50,315 bases of DNA, from assembly GCA_017617935.1 (NCBI GenBank), contig JAFZVF010000038.1, positions 1-50,315 of the forward strand, in the 5' to 3' direction. Shown in pieces: positions 34,678 to 44,416 of the stretch. Origin of the DNA: Clostridiales bacterium (GTDB lineage: Bacteria; Bacillota; Clostridia; Saccharofermentanales; Saccharofermentanaceae). Below the pieces are notes generated by a model. It was not told the DNA's origin. It was given only the letters and a program-made list of their open reading frames with translations, and did not search any database. The position numbers were made by a program, and so were the translations under genes. Each line of letters opens with the position of its first letter. The first letter of the stretch is position 1.

Positions 34678-35120
34678 GATTCGTTATCCAGCGCGTGACT
34701 TCTGCAAAGGTCGACATCGACGGCAAGACGAAGGCCTCCATCGGAAAGGGCTTTTGCGTGCTTATCGGAATCGGAAAGGGAGATGATGAGCAGGTCGCGG
34801 ACAAGCTTATCTCAAAGATGATCGGTCTTCGCATTTTCGAAGACGCTGACGGCAAGACGAACCTCGATCTTTCACAGGTGGGCGGTCAGCTTCTCCTTAT
34901 CTCTCAGTTCACGCTTTACGCAGACTGCAAGAAGGGACACAGGCCCGGCTTTACTGATGCGTGCGAGCCCAAAAGGGCGGAAGAGCTTTACGGCTATATC
35001 GTGAAGAAGTGTACCGATCTGGTCGGAGAAGTAGGCACAGGCGAGTTCGGAGCCGACATGAAGGTCTCTCTGACCAACGACGGCCCGTTCACGATAATCC
35101 TTGATTCCGAGCGTCTGTGA
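34674..35120 (+). CDS. dtd: D-aminoacyl-tRNA deacylase
   Basis: The product is 148 aa, the exact family size. SQFTLYAD (from residue 77) holds the catalytic-site motif SQFT. The second motif reads NDGPFT instead of the usual NxGPVT, a Val-to-Phe change next to the cross-subunit Gly-Pro that selects D-residues. It hydrolyses D-amino acids (and glycine) mis-loaded on tRNA. Confidence 0.93.
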   Translation: MRFVIQRVTSAKVDIDGKTKASIGKGFCVLIGIGKGDDEQVADKLISKMIGLRIFEDADGKTNLDLSQVGGQLLLISQFTLYADCKKGHRPGFTDACEPKRAEELYGYIVKKCTDLVGEVGTGEFGADMKVSLTNDGPFTIILDSERL

Positions 35121-35160
35121 CAGCTTTTTCACGCAGTTGAAATATAAGAAATATAAATAT

Positions 35161-35188
35161 TTGGTAATATTACTTATATTGCTATAAA
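35161..35188 (+). promoter_or_regulatory. Promoter of clpX
   Basis: TTGGTA and TATAAA are separated by 16 bp, with an extended TGC before the -10. An overlapping TATAAT (35190-35195) is an alternative -10. Confidence 0.5.
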
Positions 35189-35195
35189 ATATAAT

Positions 35196-35217
35196 GGACT
35201 GACTGTGTATTCAGTCT
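35196..35217 (+). other. Small hairpin at the 5' end of the clpX mRNA
   Basis: GGACTGA and TCAGTCT form a 7-bp stem (one G-T pair) around an 8-nt loop, beginning where transcription should start. It may protect the 5' end or be a protein-binding site (operator) instead. Confidence 0.35.
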
Positions 35218-35241
35218 TTCAAAATGCAAAGGGAGTTCAAG

Positions 35242-36570
35242 ATGGCGAATTCTAAAAACACGTACGGCGGCGGAGATTCGAGGGAGATCCTCAGTTGTTC
35301 ATTCTGCGGAAAATCAGAGTATGAAGTTCCCAGACTTTTTTCCGGCGTAAACTGCTATATCTGCATCGACTGCATCAGGACGGCTTACGGCATCATCGCC
35401 GAAGAGGAAAAGGTCAAGAAAAAGAGCAAGATGCGTTCCATCAAGCCCAAGAAGCTTGTCACGCCTCATCAGATCAAGGACATGCTTGATCAGTACGTCG
35501 TCGGTCAGGATGAAGCAAAGGTTGCTCTGTCCGTCGCAGTCTATAATCACTACAAGAGAGTATTCACGGACCTTCCGTCCGATGAGACCGAGATCCAGAA
35601 GAGCAACATCCTGCTCTTGGGACCCACCGGTTCAGGTAAGACCCTCCTTGCACAGACGCTCGCAAGGATCCTTAACGTTCCTTTTGCCGTTGCTGATGCA
35701 ACGAGCCTTACACAGGCGGGTTACGTTGGTGAAGACGTTGAGAACATCCTCTTGAAGCTCATCATCGCTGCTGACTACGACGTTGAGCGTGCTCAGATCG
35801 GCATCGTGTACATCGATGAGGTCGACAAGATCACAAAGAAGTCCGAGAACGTTTCCATTACCCGCGACGTAAGCGGCGAGGGCGTTCAGCAGGCGCTCCT
35901 CAAGATCCTTGAGAGCACCGTTGCAAACGTTCCCCCGAAGGGCGGAAGAAAGCATCCGAACGAAGAGTGCATCAAGATCGACACTACGAACATCCTCTTC
36001 ATCTGTGGCGGCGCATTCGACGGCCTCGATGACATCATCGCAAAGCGTGTAGAACAGAAGCAGTTCGGCTTCGGCGCAGACGTCCAGTCACGCCGTGACA
36101 TGAACAGCGGCATTTACTATCACGAAGTTAAGCCTGATGACCTCATGAAGTTCGGCTTGATCCCGGAGTTTATCGGCCGTATCCCCGTTACGGTCGCTTT
36201 GGACAGGCTTGATTCCGACGCTCTTGTCAGAGTCCTTACCGAACCCAAGAACGCGATCATCAAGCAGTATCAGAAGATCCTCAAGATGGACGACGTCGAC
36301 CTCAAGTTCGAGGAAGACGCTATCAGGGCCATAGCCGACAAGGCCGTTGAGCAGAATACCGGCGCAAGAGGTTTGAGGGCCATCATCGAGGAAACGATGA
36401 GACAGGTGATGTTCGACGTTCCTTCCGAGCACGACGTCAAGGAGTGCATCATCAAGAAGGAGTGCATTACCGAGGGCAAGCAGCCGATCGTCATCTACAA
36501 GAACGGCACTGCGGTCCAGTCCCAGCCTTCCGGCGAAACGGGCGCAAGCTCCGTATTGGGCGTCAGCTGA
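35242..36570 (+). CDS. clpX: ATP-dependent Clp protease ATP-binding subunit ClpX
   Basis: The product is 442 aa. An N-terminal C4 zinc finger (CSFC...CIDC) is followed by the AAA+ module: [12 protein letters not shown] (Walker A), [10 protein letters not shown] (Walker B), [10 protein letters not shown] and the pore/sensor blocks down to GARGLRAI. ClpX unfolds substrates for ClpP; clpP and tig are not beside it here. The ATG at 35242 follows AAAGGGAG; an upstream ATG at 35224 has no ribosome site. Confidence 0.95.
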   Translation: MANSKNTYGGGDSREILSCSFCGKSEYEVPRLFSGVNCYICIDCIRTAYGIIAEEEKVKKKSKMRSIKPKKLVTPHQIKDMLDQYVVGQDEAKVALSVAVYNHYKRVFTDLPSDETEIQKSNILLLGPTGSGKTLLAQTLARILNVPFAVADATSLTQAGYVGEDVENILLKLIIAADYDVERAQIGIVYIDEVDKITKKSENVSITRDVSGEGVQQALLKILESTVANVPPKGGRKHPNEECIKIDTTNILFICGGAFDGLDDIIAKRVEQKQFGFGADVQSRRDMNSGIYYHEVKPDDLMKFGLIPEFIGRIPVTVALDRLDSDALVRVLTEPKNAIIKQYQKILKMDDVDLKFEEDAIRAIADKAVEQNTGARGLRAIIEETMRQVMFDVPSEHDVKECIIKKECITEGKQPIVIYKNGTAVQSQPSGETGASSVLGVS

Positions 36571-36614
36571 CGAAAAAACGATCAATCTAAACATTACGAA
36601 AGGGAGAAATACAC

Positions 36615-37571
36615 ATGGCTGAATCTTATAATCTTTGTCTCGACATCGGCGGCACTAAGGTTCTTGGAGCAATCTTCAATTCCAAGCGTGAGATCGTTTA
36701 TAGGATTAAGAAGAAGACCAAGGCCGGTGGTGATTCCTCCCAGAACGTAGAAGAAGTAATCATCAACGTTGCCAAGGACCTTATCGAGGGTTCAGGCATC
36801 AAGAAGAGCCAGATCCATGCGATAGCCGCAGGCGCTCCCGGCGTAATAGACTCGGACAGTGGCATCGTTTTGTTCTCACCCAATCTTCCCTGGAAGAACT
36901 ACAACATCAGAAAGCCTATAGAAGACGCTTTCGGCGTCCCTTTCTACATTGGCAACGACGTAAACGTCGGCGTTTTGGGTGAATACAAGTTTGGCGCCGC
37001 CAAGGGCTACAACAACGTCGTAGGCCTTTTCGTAGGTACCGGCATGGGCGGCGGCCTCATCCTCAACGGCGAGCTCTATACGGGCAACCAGTTCAAGGCT
37101 GCAGAGTACGGTCACATGATCCTCGATCCTGAAGGACCTTTGTGCAACTGCGGTCAGAGGGGATGCCTTGAGGCGTTTTCAAGCAAGCAGGGCATGAGCT
37201 CTTATATCAGACAGCAGGTCTCAAGAGGCAGAAAGTCCGCAATGGCTGAAGCTGTTGCTGAAGGCGTTTTTAAGTCCAAGGCACTGAAGTCTGCGCTTAA
37301 CAGCGGCGATCCCGTTGCAACCGAGGCGGTCAACCGCGCATGCCACTATTTGGCGATCGCGTCAGGCAACCTCGTTAACACTTTCAGCCCTGAGATCGTC
37401 GTATATGGCGGCGGCGTCATCGAAGCGGTCGGTGATCTGTTCCTTCAGAAGATCCTTTCGGAAGTTGACAGATACTGCATGCCTTCGATCAGGAAGACGG
37501 TCGTATTCAAGAAGGCGGCGTTGGGTGACGATTCGATCCTTTACGGCGCGCTTTCAATGATCAAAAAGTAA
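36615..37571 (+). CDS. ROK-family sugar kinase (probable glucokinase)
   Basis: The product is 318 aa. The ATP site is DIGGTKVLGAIF, GAPGVID follows, NDVNVGVLGE contains the catalytic Asp, GTGMGGGLI binds phosphate and CNCGQRGCLEAF is the ROK zinc motif; EYGHM stands for the usual ExGH. Most such clostridial enzymes phosphorylate glucose, but the sugar cannot be read from sequence. AAAGGGAG precedes the ATG. Confidence 0.88.
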   Translation: MAESYNLCLDIGGTKVLGAIFNSKREIVYRIKKKTKAGGDSSQNVEEVIINVAKDLIEGSGIKKSQIHAIAAGAPGVIDSDSGIVLFSPNLPWKNYNIRKPIEDAFGVPFYIGNDVNVGVLGEYKFGAAKGYNNVVGLFVGTGMGGGLILNGELYTGNQFKAAEYGHMILDPEGPLCNCGQRGCLEAFSSKQGMSSYIRQQVSRGRKSAMAEAVAEGVFKSKALKSALNSGDPVATEAVNRACHYLAIASGNLVNTFSPEIVVYGGGVIEAVGDLFLQKILSEVDRYCMPSIRKTVVFKKAALGDDSILYGALSMIKK

Positions 37572-37600
37572 TCTAAATCGAAAAGAGGAACAATATATCA

Positions 37601-40255
37601 ATGGCTAGAATTGATGGCATCAGCAAGACCTTCAATCCGAATGAGGAGGAACCCAGGCTTTACAAGAACTGGACGGAGAAAGGTTATTTCAAACCTTCAG
37701 AGGACAAGAGCAAAAAGACGTTTTCCATCGTAATGCCCCCGCCGAACATCACCGGCCAGCTTCACATGGGACACGCACTCGACAACACTCTGCAGGATAT
37801 CCTTACGAGATACAAGAGAATGGCGGGTTATGCCGCACTTTGGCTTCCCGGTACCGATCACGCTTCGATCGCCACAGAGGCTAGGATCGTTGAGCAGATG
37901 CGCAAGGAAGGCATCTTCAAGGAAGACATCGGCAGAGAGAAGTTCCTTGAGAGGGCATGGGCATGGAAGGAGCAGTACGGCGGAAGGATCGTTGAGCAGC
38001 TCAAGAAGATGGGCTCTTCATGCGACTGGTCAAGAGAGCGCTTCACAATGGATGAAGGCTGCTCAGACGCCGTTAAGGAAGTTTTCGTAAAGTACTATAA
38101 TCAGGGCCTTATCTATAGGGGTGAGCGCATCATCAACTGGTGCCCGCACTGCCTTACTTCGATCTCCAATGCAGAGGTTGAGTATGAGGAGCAGCCCGGC
38201 CATTTCTGGCACATCAGATATCCTTTTGAGGACGGTTCCGGATATATTAATCTTGCTACCACGAGACCTGAGACGCTTCTTGGCGATACTGCAGTTGCAG
38301 TAAATCCCAAGGACGAAAGATACAAGGACGTCATCGGCAAGATGCTCGTTCTTCCGCTCGTTGGCCGTAAGATCCCCGTTGTCGCTGACGACTACGTTGA
38401 CATCGAATTCGGTACCGGTGCGGTTAAGATCACTCCAGGCCACGACCCCAACGACTTCGAAGTCGGTCAGAGGCACAACCTTGAGGTCATCACCGTCCTT
38501 ACCGAGGATGCCAAGATCACAGAAGACTATCCGAAGTATGCCGGCATGGACAGATACGAGGCAAGGGAAGCCATCGTCAAGGACCTTGAAGAGGGCGGAT
38601 TCCTGATCGAGATCGAAGACTATACGCATAACGTCGGTACGTGCTACCGCTGCGGAACTACAATCGAGCCGAGGGTTTCACTCCAGTGGTTCGTTAAGAT
38701 GGAGACGCTTGCCAAGCCCGCTACCGAGGCAGTTAGGGACGGTCGCACAAAGTTCGTTCCTGAGAGGTTCTCAAAGAACTACTTCAACTGGATGGAAGAC
38801 ATTCGCGACTGGTGCATTTCAAGACAGCTCTGGTGGGGTCATAGGATTCCTGCCTTCTACTGCGATGACTGCGGCGAGATCGTAGTCACCAAGGAAGCTT
38901 CCGCCGTTTGCCCCAAGTGCGGCAAGCCGATGCGTCAGGATCCCGATACGCTTGATACATGGTTCTCATCAGCGCTTTGGCCGTTCTCAACGCTCGGCTG
39001 GCCTGAGAAGACTGAAGACCTCGCGCGCTTCTATCCTACGGATACTCTCGTTACCGGTTACGACATCATCACGTTCTGGGTCTCCAGGATGATGGTTGCC
39101 GGCATGGCTCACATGGACGAAGTTCCTTTTAAAGATGTTTTGATCCACGGTCTCGTAAGGGATTCCCAGGGCAGAAAGATGAGCAAGTCCTTGGGCAACG
39201 GAATCGATCCGTTGGAGATCATCGAGAAGAACGGTGCAGACGCTCTGAGATTCGCGCTCGTTACGGGCAACGCTCCGGGCAACGACCAGAGATTCCAGGA
39301 AGACAAGATCATAATGGGAAGAAACCTTTCCAACAAGATCTGGAACGCGATGAGATTCGTCATCATGAACATGCCTGACGAGATCGATTATTCTGGCCTT
39401 GATCCTGCGAAGTACACGCTCGAGGACAAGTGGATCCTTACCAAGCTCCACAACCTGGTCGCTGAAGCAACGGTCAACATCGACAACTACGATTTCGGCG
39501 TCGCTCTTTCAAAGATCGTTGACTTCATTTGGGACAACTTCTGCGATTGGTACATCGAGATCTGCAAGAGCAGGCTGTTCGATGAGAACTGCCCGACAAG
39601 CCTCGAGGCAAGGTATCTGCTCAACTACGTGCTCGGCGTTTCAATGCAGCTCCTGCATCCGTTCATGCCGTTCATCACGGAAGAGGTATATTCCAATCTC
39701 GTTCTTGACGGCAAGGCTGAGTCCATCATGATATCCGACTGGCCTGATGCCGACAAGATCCCCGCTTCACCTGATGAGGCGGAGATGATGGAGACCCTCA
39801 TGGATGCCATCAGGGGAATCCGTGCGGTCAGAAAGGACATGGACGTTGCGCCTTCAAGAAAGGCACACATCATCGTAGTTACGCCTTCTGATAAGACGGC
39901 TTCCATGTTTGTTAACGGTGAGGGCTTCCTCGCAAGGCTTGCTTCAGTAAGCGGACTTGAGACAAGGAAGGACAAGGAAGGGATACCTTCGACGGCTGTT
40001 GCCGCTATGTTCAAGGGCGGCGAGATCTATCTGCCTCTGGAAGACCTTATCGACATCGGCAAGGAGTTGGAGCGTCTGGGCAAAGAGAAGGAGCGCCTTG
40101 AAGGCGAGATAGCGCGCGTCAGCGGAAAACTCGCAAATGAGTCGTTCGTATCCAGAGCACCTGCAGCGGTTGTCGATCAGGAGAGGGCAAAGCTCGCCAA
40201 GTATGAGGAAATGCACAAGAGTATAACCGAGAGAATCGCCATACTCAGCAAATAA
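37601..40255 (+). CDS. valS: Valyl-tRNA synthetase
   Basis: The product is 884 aa, normal for ValRS. HMGH (55-58) and KMSKS (in RKMSKSLGNGIDP) are the class I signatures; WTDH-type editing and a zinc-like CxxC set (CDDCGEIV...CPKCGKP) are present, and a C-terminal coiled coil (about 820-884) binds tRNA. The gap from the ROK gene is 29 bp, so no T-box leader can be there. Confidence 0.96.
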   Translation: MARIDGISKTFNPNEEEPRLYKNWTEKGYFKPSEDKSKKTFSIVMPPPNITGQLHMGHALDNTLQDILTRYKRMAGYAALWLPGTDHASIATEARIVEQMRKEGIFKEDIGREKFLERAWAWKEQYGGRIVEQLKKMGSSCDWSRERFTMDEGCSDAVKEVFVKYYNQGLIYRGERIINWCPHCLTSISNAEVEYEEQPGHFWHIRYPFEDGSGYINLATTRPETLLGDTAVAVNPKDERYKDVIGKMLVLPLVGRKIPVVADDYVDIEFGTGAVKITPGHDPNDFEVGQRHNLEVITVLTEDAKITEDYPKYAGMDRYEAREAIVKDLEEGGFLIEIEDYTHNVGTCYRCGTTIEPRVSLQWFVKMETLAKPATEAVRDGRTKFVPERFSKNYFNWMEDIRDWCISRQLWWGHRIPAFYCDDCGEIVVTKEASAVCPKCGKPMRQDPDTLDTWFSSALWPFSTLGWPEKTEDLARFYPTDTLVTGYDIITFWVSRMMVAGMAHMDEVPFKDVLIHGLVRDSQGRKMSKSLGNGIDPLEIIEKNGADALRFALVTGNAPGNDQRFQEDKIIMGRNLSNKIWNAMRFVIMNMPDEIDYSGLDPAKYTLEDKWILTKLHNLVAEATVNIDNYDFGVALSKIVDFIWDNFCDWYIEICKSRLFDENCPTSLEARYLLNYVLGVSMQLLHPFMPFITEEVYSNLVLDGKAESIMISDWPDADKIPASPDEAEMMETLMDAIRGIRAVRKDMDVAPSRKAHIIVVTPSDKTASMFVNGEGFLARLASVSGLETRKDKEGIPSTAVAAMFKGGEIYLPLEDLIDIGKELERLGKEKERLEGEIARVSGKLANESFVSRAPAAVVDQERAKLAKYEEMHKSITERIAILSK

Positions 40256-40272
40256 AAGGAGGAAGAGGAACA

Positions 40273-41007
40273 ATGGACATCGAAGCTTTCCAGAACAAGG
40301 AGCTTATCGCTAAACTGCCGAAGGAAGGAGTTCACTGCTATGCCGGCAATCCCGGCAAGATCATGAGGAACAGAGTCTTGTCTTTGGTTATGTTTGCGTT
40401 GAGCGCCGCACTTGCAGTAGTTGGCATCATCAACCGTGCAAACGGAATGCTCATGCTCATCCTCGCATGCATCGGCATTTTGCTCGCGGTATGCTTCGTG
40501 CTTGTTTTCTGCCAGACTTTCCTTGTCGCAAAATTCAGAGTCGCAGTTGACTACAACAACAAGAACATCGTTCTCAGATACCGTTACAGCAAGATCCTTA
40601 TCCCGTTCGAGAATTTCGACGCAAGGGACGGATCTCCCGACCAGGCTGAGGCAATGATCGACAAGAACTTCAACAAGGAAGGCAACGCCTATCTCGTTCT
40701 TGACGACGTTTTCGAGGATGCCTGCTATCAGACTTCCATCGCAGATCTCGAGTCCAGGGAGGATTTCGAGAAGCTCAAGGCTGACTGCGTTGCCATTGCT
40801 GAAGCTTACGGCGCAAGAAACAGCAAGGACAAGGTAAAGTTCTACTATGAGACGGACGACGAAAAGGGTTCTTCCGGCGATGCGGACATGGACGCGATCA
40901 TTGAAGAGGCCAGAAACGAACAGAAGGCCGCTAAGTCCGTGAAATCTGAGGAGGATTCTGAAGAGTCTGAAGAAGCTTCCGAAGAGGAGAAGAAGGAAGA
41001 AGAGTAA
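40273..41007 (+). CDS. Membrane protein of unknown function with acidic tail
   Basis: The product is 244 aa. Two membrane helices (about 38-58 and 62-83) form a hairpin, followed by a cytoplasmic PH-like beta-rich stretch (FRVAVDYNNKNIVLRYRYSKILIPFENF) and a helical part. The last 45 residues are almost all Glu, Ser, Asp and Lys. GGAGGAAGAGG precedes the ATG. It is probably co-transcribed with valS and ends at a bidirectional terminator. I do not recognise the family. Confidence 0.7.
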   Translation: MDIEAFQNKELIAKLPKEGVHCYAGNPGKIMRNRVLSLVMFALSAALAVVGIINRANGMLMLILACIGILLAVCFVLVFCQTFLVAKFRVAVDYNNKNIVLRYRYSKILIPFENFDARDGSPDQAEAMIDKNFNKEGNAYLVLDDVFEDACYQTSIADLESREDFEKLKADCVAIAEAYGARNSKDKVKFYYETDDEKGSSGDADMDAIIEEARNEQKAAKSVKSEEDSEESEEASEEEKKEEE

Positions 41008-41029
41008 TCCTTCTTTTGAACCGAAAAGC

Positions 41030-41058
41030 AAAGGAACCGCAATCTGCGGTTCCTTTTT
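41030..41058. terminator. Bidirectional terminator between the membrane protein and RluF genes
   Basis: The 11-bp stem AAGGAACCGCA/TGCGGTTCCTT with a 3-nt loop has a T run on the plus side and A-rich flank (T on minus) on the other. It serves two convergent genes and touches the RluF stop codon. Confidence 0.85.
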
Positions 41059-41786
41059 CATTTCATTCCTTTAAGAAGTTCCTTTTTCTCTTCAGCAGTC
41101 AAATAGCGCCATTTGCCGACCTCAAGGTCTCCCAGCTCAATATTGATGAACCTGATCCTCTTTAATTTGGTGACCCTGTAGCCTAAGTATTCGCACATCC
41201 TTCTGATCTGGCGGTTCATGCCCTGTCTGAGGATTATCCTGAAAGTCTTTGAATTGACGGGGAAGACCTCAGTGGGAAGAGTCATGCGGCCGAGTACGGG
41301 AACGCCTGAAGACATGTTCTTTATGAACTTGCCGTCATAAGGCCTGTCCAAGGTAACGACGTATTCCTTTTCGTGACCGTTCTCGGATCTTAAAAGGCCG
41401 TTAACTATGTCGCCGTTGTTGGTCAGAAGGATCAGTCCCGACGAGTTCTTGTCGAGACGGCCGATGGGGAAGATGCGTTCCTTGAAGGCTATGTAGTCTA
41501 TTATGTTTGAAGGGTCCCTTCTGTCGGTAGTGCAGGTGACTCCGAGGGGCTTGTTGAATGCTATGTAGATCGAGTTGTCTTCGGGAACGATCGGCTTTCC
41601 GTCAACTTCGACCGTATCGCCGTCAAAAACGCGCGAACCAAGATCGGCCGTGACGCCATTGATCTTTACCTTGCCGGATTCGATCAGACGGTCAGCTTCA
41701 CGCCTTGAGCACATTCCTGACGAGGAGACGTATTTGTTGAGCCTGACGCCCTCAGACGCAGTGTTCTCAGGGTCACTCCCAGACAT
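41058..41786 (-). CDS. RsuA/RluB/RluF-family 23S rRNA pseudouridine synthase
   Basis: The product is 242 aa. An S4 domain (about 14-60, RLNKYVSSSGMCSRREADRLI) is followed by the synthase domain with the catalytic Asp in GRLDKNSSGLILLTNNGD, and RQGMNRQIRRMCEYLGY. IAFNKPLGVTCTTDRR with NIIDYI resembles the RluF branch. The first 14 bp lie inside the end of the sensor-kinase gene, so translation is likely coupled. Confidence 0.9.
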   Translation of the reverse strand: MSGSDPENTASEGVRLNKYVSSSGMCSRREADRLIESGKVKINGVTADLGSRVFDGDTVEVDGKPIVPEDNSIYIAFNKPLGVTCTTDRRDPSNIIDYIAFKERIFPIGRLDKNSSGLILLTNNGDIVNGLLRSENGHEKEYVVTLDRPYDGKFIKNMSSGVPVLGRMTLPTEVFPVNSKTFRIILRQGMNRQIRRMCEYLGYRVTKLKRIRFINIELGDLEVGKWRYLTAEEKKELLKGMK

Positions 41787-43581
41787 CGATGTTTTCCGCC
41801 TTGGAAAGTGTAAAGGTGAAGGTCGATCCTTCTTCGTACTTGCTTGTTACCTTGATGGTCTCGCCCATGTAGGTGAGGAGCTCTTTTGCGATGGAGAGGC
41901 CCAATCCGGAGCCTTTCTTTCCTCTCGCGCGGTCAGCCTTGAAGAACCTGTCGAAGATGTGGTCGATGTCGTATTCATGGATGCCTTGTCCGGTATCCGC
42001 GACTGAAATGTAGACCTTCTTCTCGTTCTCGATGTAGTCCGTGATTATCGTTATTGACTTGCCACGCGGCGTGTACTTCTTGGCGTTGTCGAGAAGGATG
42101 ACGAGGATCTGCTCAACGCGGTCAGGGTTGCCGTTAACTGTAGGGAGCGTGCCGTAAGTGTTCTGTACCGAGAACTTGATCCCTGATTCTGCCATTATGG
42201 GTCTGAACCTGATCTCGATGCTGCTGATGAGCTTGTTTACGTCGAAAGGATAAGTCTTGAACGCGAGCGTCCTCGACTGGAGCTTGGACAGCTCAAGCAT
42301 GTCGTCGATGAGTCTTGAAAGACGCATAGTCTCGTTGAGGATTATGCCGTAGTAACGCTGACGGTCTTCCTCCTTCTTAACCATTCCATCTGACAGCGGT
42401 TCGATGAGGCCGCGCAAGGTCTGGAGGGGCGTGCGGAGCTCGTGCGAGATGTTGGCGACGTAGTCCTGTCTGAAATGCTCGTTTTTCTGAGCTTCGTAGA
42501 TGTCGCGGAAGAAGCCCGTCGCACCGATAATGCGCGTTTTGTCCTCTGAGTCATATTTGGGGATGATGGTCGACTGGTAAGCGTAGCTCCTGTCTTCGAT
42601 CATTCTGGTCTTTGTCTCGCCGGTCGCGATGCAGTCCTCGAAATCGCGCCAGACTTCTTCGAAAGGAATGAGCTGGAGGTGTTCCGTGAACATGTTGTTC
42701 TTTTCGGCTCTGTTGAACAGCGTCTTGATGGCTTCGTTCGTAGTGACAGGATTTGATTCCGAATCGACCACGACGATTCCGTCGGAAATGACGTCGAAGA
42801 TCTCCTGAAGTCTGTTCTTTTCGTTTGTCAGGTCGCTGATGGATTTTGAGAGCTGGTCAGCCAGGTAGTTGAAAGACGCACCGAGTTCTCCAATCTCGCC
42901 CTTGTGGCCCTCGTCAGCCCTCACGCTGAAATTGCCGCTTGCGTATTCCATTGCTATCTCGTTCATTTCCTGGATAGGGAGGACCATCCTGGCAACCAAA
43001 GCGTATGCGGGAATGAGCATGAAGCATGCGGCCATCAGAGTGGAAAGTACGAGAATGTTGATGTATTCGATGATCAGATTGTTGTAAGCGTTGAGATAAG
43101 AAAGCGATAAGAGGGTGCACTTTTCTCCGTTGCAGTAAACGGGCTGGCTTATCGCGATTATCGTCTTCATCGGATCGGAAGTGGCGAAACGCTTGGTCGA
43201 AAGACCGTTGCTTCTGGCCTGAAACTCCCTGAAGTTAAGAGTGTTGTTGACGTTGTTTATGTCCTTTGCGGAAATGTTCATGTGCTCCGTCGGAGTGGAA
43301 TCGATGAGCTTTCCGTCAGGACCGATCAGGAAATAGTCATGCCCCGATGCAAAGGAAGTGCCAAAGAAGGCTTTTCGAGAAGCCTCATCGTTAAGATATT
43401 CGGGGTGTTCTATAAAGAGCTGTTGGTAAACGGCGTCCTGATTGACTGCGTTGTTTGTCTCGATGTCAACGGTGGCTGTTCGTCCTGCGACGATGAAGGC
43501 AATTATCGCCAGGATCGCGGATGCGACCAGCGAAACAATGACAAGTGACATCGTCCTTTTGAGCAGGGTGCTCTGAAACAT
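41773..43581 (-). CDS. Sensor histidine kinase (PhoR/WalK type)
   Basis: The product is 602 aa. TM1 (about 12-33), an extracytoplasmic sensor of about 140 residues, TM2 (about 178-205), HAMP, a PAS domain (about 265-370), HisKA with phospho-acceptor His in NISHELRTPLQTLRG, and a HATPase with NPDRVEQILVILLDNAKKY, DTGQG and GSGLGLSIAKEL. The order TM-sensor-TM-HAMP-PAS-HisKA-HATPase is that of PhoR, ResE and WalK. Its ATG overlaps the response regulator stop by 1 bp. The signal is unknown. Confidence 0.92.
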   Translation of the reverse strand: MFQSTLLKRTMSLVIVSLVASAILAIIAFIVAGRTATVDIETNNAVNQDAVYQQLFIEHPEYLNDEASRKAFFGTSFASGHDYFLIGPDGKLIDSTPTEHMNISAKDINNVNNTLNFREFQARSNGLSTKRFATSDPMKTIIAISQPVYCNGEKCTLLSLSYLNAYNNLIIEYINILVLSTLMAACFMLIPAYALVARMVLPIQEMNEIAMEYASGNFSVRADEGHKGEIGELGASFNYLADQLSKSISDLTNEKNRLQEIFDVISDGIVVVDSESNPVTTNEAIKTLFNRAEKNNMFTEHLQLIPFEEVWRDFEDCIATGETKTRMIEDRSYAYQSTIIPKYDSEDKTRIIGATGFFRDIYEAQKNEHFRQDYVANISHELRTPLQTLRGLIEPLSDGMVKKEEDRQRYYGIILNETMRLSRLIDDMLELSKLQSRTLAFKTYPFDVNKLISSIEIRFRPIMAESGIKFSVQNTYGTLPTVNGNPDRVEQILVILLDNAKKYTPRGKSITIITDYIENEKKVYISVADTGQGIHEYDIDHIFDRFFKADRARGKKGSGLGLSIAKELLTYMGETIKVTSKYEEGSTFTFTLSKAENIDVWE

Positions 43582-44267
43582 CAGTCTGCCTCGAACTTAT
43601 AGCCTACGCCGTAGATGGTCTGGATGCTCCAGGTAGCGCCTTCGAAAGCAATCTTCTGCCTGATGCGCTTGATGTGTGTGTCGACCGTACGGTAATCGCC
43701 GCTGTAATCGAATCCCCAAACGGATTCGAGTATCTGTTCCCTTTCATAGACCTGGCCGGGATGAGAAGCGAGAAGATAAAGGATCTCGACTTCCTTCGGC
43801 GTGCAGGGAACGGTCTCGCCCTTGACCTTGACGGAATAGTTTCCGAGGTTGATCTCAAGACCGGGGAATTTGAGAACGGAAGAAGACTGCTGGGTGTCGC
43901 CAAATCTTCTTAAGACGGCCTTGATCCTCGCGATGACCTCGCGTGGAGAGAAGGGCTTTACGATATAGTCGTCGGCGCCAAGCTCAAGGCCAAGGATCTT
44001 GTCGATCTCTTCGCCCTTTGCGGTAAGGATGATTATCGGGGTGGACAAAGTCTTTCTAACCTCGCGGCAAACGTCAAGGCCGCTCATTTCGGGCATCATG
44101 ACGTCTAGCAAAATGAGGTCCGCATTGCCGGTCTGGGCCATTTCCAAGGCTTCCTTGCCGTCATATGCATCCTCATGGGTGAAGTTGTCATTGTCGAGGT
44201 ATAAAGACAGTGACTCGTGTACGACCGGGTCGTCATCGCATATCAGAATGTTGGGTTGTCCGTTCAT
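43581..44267 (-). CDS. OmpR/PhoB-family response regulator
   Basis: The product is 228 aa. The receiver domain carries the acidic pocket DDD, the phospho-acceptor Asp in LILLDVMMPEMSG, Thr in ILTAKGEE and Lys in IVKPFSPRE. The winged-helix DNA-binding domain (about 130-226) ends TVDTHIKRIRQKI...IQTIYGVGYKFE. It forms a two-gene system with the following kinase. AAAGGATGA lies upstream of the ATG. Confidence 0.94.
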   Translation of the reverse strand: MNGQPNILICDDDPVVHESLSLYLDNDNFTHEDAYDGKEALEMAQTGNADLILLDVMMPEMSGLDVCREVRKTLSTPIIILTAKGEEIDKILGLELGADDYIVKPFSPREVIARIKAVLRRFGDTQQSSSVLKFPGLEINLGNYSVKVKGETVPCTPKEVEILYLLASHPGQVYEREQILESVWGFDYSGDYRTVDTHIKRIRQKIAFEGATWSIQTIYGVGYKFEAD

Positions 44268-44299
44268 TGGTGATCGATCATCCTTTAAGAGTTTTATTC

Positions 44300-44329
44300 A
44301 TTATATATTGTTTTACGCGCAAAATACAA
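44300..44329 (-). promoter_or_regulatory. Promoter of the response regulator-kinase-rluF operon
   Basis: On the minus strand TTGTAT and TATAAT are separated by 18 bp, about 33 bp upstream of the response regulator ATG. Confidence 0.5.
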
Positions 44330-44362
44330 ATGTAAGGTATAATTAACTATTATTGTATTTTC

Positions 44363-44391
44363 TTGCTTTTTTAACCTGCTAATATTACAAT
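44363..44391 (+). promoter_or_regulatory. Promoter of the 455-aa lipoprotein gene
   Basis: TTGCTT and TACAAT are separated by 17 bp; a GGGAGGAAAG ribosome site and ATG follow within 26 bp. Confidence 0.6.
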
Positions 44392-44416
44392 TTTTCTCTA
44401 ATCGGGAGGAAAGATT

